A stretch of DNA of 64,000 nucleotides from Aurifilum marmelostoma. Its lineage: Eukaryota; Ascomycota; Sordariomycetes; Diaporthales; Cryphonectriaceae. Position numbers and translations under genes: made by a program. The stretch is from contig JAMXSV010000004.1 of NCBI GenBank assembly GCA_027559495.1, positions 2,221,001 through 2,285,000 of the forward strand, in the 5' to 3' direction. Position 1 is the first letter of the stretch. Every line of letters starts with the position of its first letter. Shown in pieces: positions 61,339-64,000 of the stretch. The notes under the pieces were generated by a model, which worked only from the letters and a program-made list of their open reading frames with translations, searched no databases and had not been told where the DNA came from.

Positions 61339-63290
61339 ATGGGTGAGTACCACAACCCCCCTCGCGCCGTCGCTCCATTTCGCATTGCATCGCAGACGAG
61401 CATCGCGAGAGTATCACTGAGAAACAGAACATGATTACTGACAAACAGAGCAGGTAAGGAGGAGAAGACCCACATCAACGTGGTCGTCATCGGCCACGTC
61501 GACTCCGGCAAGTCGACCACCACCGGCCACTTGATCTACAAGTGCGGTGGTATTGACAAGCGTACCATTGAGAAGTTCGAGAAGGAAGGTATGTATCAAC
61601 CAGCCATGCATCACACATCGAGTTCCTCGTTTGCCGCCTTAACCCATTTCTCTAAATCATGAGCGGTGGCTGCGCTGTGTGCTGTCTCAGCTGCCAGCCC
61701 CGTGCCGCCCAACGCACATTTTGGCACATTTTTTCTGGTGCGGGGTTCAGCGGCCGTTTCGCTCTTATCTGAGATAAACGTGACCAACCCCTGTACACCG
61801 CCACCTCAGAACCACCCCCCACCCCCGCCTACAGCTATGCACCTCGATAAGCCTTCGTTGAGATGACCATGTCGATGCTAACATTACATTCTGTGCAGCT
61901 GCTGAGCTCGGCAAGGGTTCCTTCAAGTACGCCTGGGTTCTTGACAAGCTCAAGGCCGAGCGTGAGCGTGGTATCACCATCGACATTGCTCTGTGGAAGT
62001 TTGAGACTCCCAAGTACTATGTCACCGTCATTGGTATGTTCTTCCTCATCTCTCGTCTGAACTTCATCCCAAGGCCACGACTTCTGACTCCTGGTTTCTA
62101 CAGACGCTCCCGGTCACCGTGACTTCATCAAGAACATGATCACTGGTACTTCCCAGGCCGACTGCGCCATTCTCATCATTGCCTCCGGCACTGGTGAGTT
62201 CGAGGCTGGTATCTCCAAGGATGGCCAGACTCGTGAGCACGCCCTGCTCGCCTACACCCTCGGTGTCAGGCAGCTCATCGTTGCTTGCAACAAGATGGAC
62301 ACTGCTGAGTGGAAGGAGGCCCGTTTCGAGGAGATCAAGAAGGAGACCTCCACCTTCATCAAGAAGGTCGGCTACAACCCCAAGACCGTCGCTTTCGTGC
62401 CCATCTCCGGCTTCAACGGTGACAACATGATCGAGAAGGAGTCTCTTGACAAGCGTGCCTCTTGGTACAAGGGCTGGAAGAAGTTCGACTCCGCCGGCAA
62501 GGAGGTTTCCGGCTGGACCCTCCTCGACGCCATTGACGCTGTCGAGCCCCCCAAGCGCCCCACTGAGAAGCCCCTGCGTCTGCCCCTGCAGGATGTCTAC
62601 AAGATCGGTGGTATTGGAACTGTGCCCGTCGGCCGTATCGAGACTGGTGTCCTCAAGCCCGGTATGGTCGTTACCTTCGCTCCCTCCAACGTCACCACTG
62701 AAGTCAAGTCCGTGGAGATGCACCACGAGCAGCTCACCGAGGGTGTCCCCGGTGACAACGTTGGATTCAACGTCAAGAACGTCTCCGTCAAGGAGATTCG
62801 CCGTGGCAACGTCGCTGGTGACTCCAAGAACGACCCCCCATGGGTGCCGCTTCTTTCGCCGCCCAGGTCATCGTCCTGAACCACCCCGGCCAGGTCGGTG
62901 CTGGATACGCCCCAGTCCTCGACTGCCACACTGCCCACATTGCCTGCAAGTTCTCTGAGCTGCTCGAGAAGATCGACCGCCGTACCGGCAAGTCTGTTGA
63001 GGCTGCCCCCAAGTTCATCAAGTCTGGTGATGCTGCCATCGTCAAGATGATTCCTTCCAAGCCCATGTGCGTGGAGGCTTTCACTGATTACCCTCCTCTG
63101 GGTCGTTTCGCCGTCCGTGACATGCGTCAGACCGTCGCTGTCGGTGTCATCAAGTCCGTCGAGAAGTCCGCCGGCGGTACTGGCAAGGTATGTTCCACAC
63201 TCCTCCCATCTTCCTCTTCACCATGACATTTGCTAACCACCCTCGTCTCCCCAGGTCACCAAGTCCGCTGCCAAGGCTGGCAAGAAATAA
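61339..63290 (+). CDS. TEF1: Translation elongation factor 1-alpha, one-base frameshift in the assembly
   Basis: eEF1A delivers aminoacyl-tRNA to the ribosome as a GTPase. Five exons (61339-61342, 61454-61588, 61899-62033, 62104-63187 and 63255-63290) encode 464 residues once a one-base gap in exon 4 is allowed for. G1 is GHVDSGKST, G3 DAPGHRDF and G4 NKMD. Domains II and III are complete, ending VTKSAAKAGKK. The first exon is only ATGG. In exon 4 the codons after SKND should be two Pro and Met, but only six C (62834-62839) are present where seven are needed, so the frame is lost and then regained by assuming one missing C. A real null in this essential gene is unlikely. Residues 202-230 differ strongly from the usual fungal sequence and hold about four extra residues. 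Confidence 0.96.
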
Positions 63291-64000
63291 ATTGCCCCTG
63301 CCTCTTGACAATGCCCTGATGAGTAATGCGGTCACACATTCTCGTCAACTCAACCTTCTCCAACCTCACGACACATTGCTTCGGATCTTTGGTGTTCGTT
63401 CCGGGTGCCTCAAGAGCTCTGTTTTGTTGTCCGGGCACACATGAGAGGAAAAATCGTTGGGGATTTCTGCGGTCTGAATGAAAAACAGATAGAGGTCCAC
63501 TCTTAGATGAGATTAGTCGCAGTAATCAGGAATTAAGTTGTGTTCACGAAACTCTTGTGCCAATCGTACCACGATCAATGTGATACATGTCCCACGTGCG
63601 CTTCGACGATCTTGTTATCTGTCTCGTCCTAATTGGCGCCTGGGGAGCTTGAAAATTTTGTCCTGCCGTAGGGCAAAGCACCGAGCCCCCTAGGACCCCC
63701 TCAAGTTCTTTCCTGACCAAGATTACCAACATGTCAGCATGAGACGGGTCGATGTGCACTTTTTGGCTCTCCCTCTGATCCTGGCAGTCGTCACGCCCAA
63801 AGTCGTTCAGAAGTCGTCAAATTTGCCTTACATTTTGCCGAGACTCTAGATGAGCGTGCGTGAAGAAAAGCTTGGTGGAGAGAAGATATGCGGCCAGGGA
63901 TGGCGTTTTCATTGCGACAACTTGGAATAATTGTCTCGTCTATATACACATACATCCACCAGACTCCATTCACCTTTTACAGAGCCACTACCCGTCTCTT
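63291..64000. other. TEF1 3' region, no gene seen
   Basis: It contains the TEF1 3' UTR and unique sequence to the window end. Short open frames on both strands have no recognisable content, and no repeat stands out. Confidence 0.5.

Noticed and set aside
62064..62726. 220-codon minus-strand ORF opposite TEF1
   Set aside because: Shadow of the TEF1 main exon created by its extreme codon bias.

Overview
The window is nuclear DNA from a filamentous ascomycete, most likely a Sordariomycete. The reasons are short GT-AG introns (about 50-250 bp), single-copy Pezizomycotina housekeeping genes, a Zn2Cys6 regulator with a poly-glutamine tract, a fungal P450, and many microsatellites in long intergenic spacers. 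Order and genus cannot be read from the sequence. Gene density is low, about one gene per 3.8 kb, and genes lie on both strands without operon structure. Because many exons are very short (4, 8, 12 and 22 nt first exons), several genes were found only by assembling exons by hand across frames. Splice sites given are my readings of the sequence.

Layout. 1-3.5 kb: mitochondrial ribosomal protein bS16m (minus) and NAD(P)HX epimerase (plus) share a 383-bp divergent promoter; a tiny Cys-rich ORF follows. 3.5-11.4 kb: gene-poor, holding one gene of unknown function (9.1-9.9 kb) that looks like a CheD-fold relative. 11.4-24.4 kb: dense housekeeping block with a small mitochondrial membrane protein, an Erf2-type DHHC palmitoyltransferase, importin beta-1 (KAP95), TYW3 (wybutosine tRNA modification) and MIC19 (MICOS). 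28.7-39.3 kb: a ferric-reductase-family flavocytochrome, 2-isopropylmalate synthase (LEU4) and a Zn2Cys6 transcription factor, separated by 1.4-4.3 kb spacers rich in microsatellites and inverted repeats. 42.4-51.2 kb: a P450 with an unusual oxygen-activation motif, NC2-beta (Dr1/NCB2), a short-chain dehydrogenase, a frame-disrupted second CheD-like copy and a small secreted cysteine-rich protein. 54.8-63.3 kb: a 900-residue conserved-looking protein of unknown function, an F-box pseudogene and translation elongation factor 1-alpha.

Two genes that should be intact, TEF1 and the 900-residue gene, each carry a single-base frameshift in or beside a homopolymer. This suggests residual indel errors in the assembly and makes every pseudogene call here provisional. 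I see no biosynthetic backbone enzyme, transposase, CRISPR array or tRNA. The most interesting signal is the pair of CheD-like genes about 40 kb apart, one keeping and one lacking the cysteine that would correspond to the CheD nucleophile.
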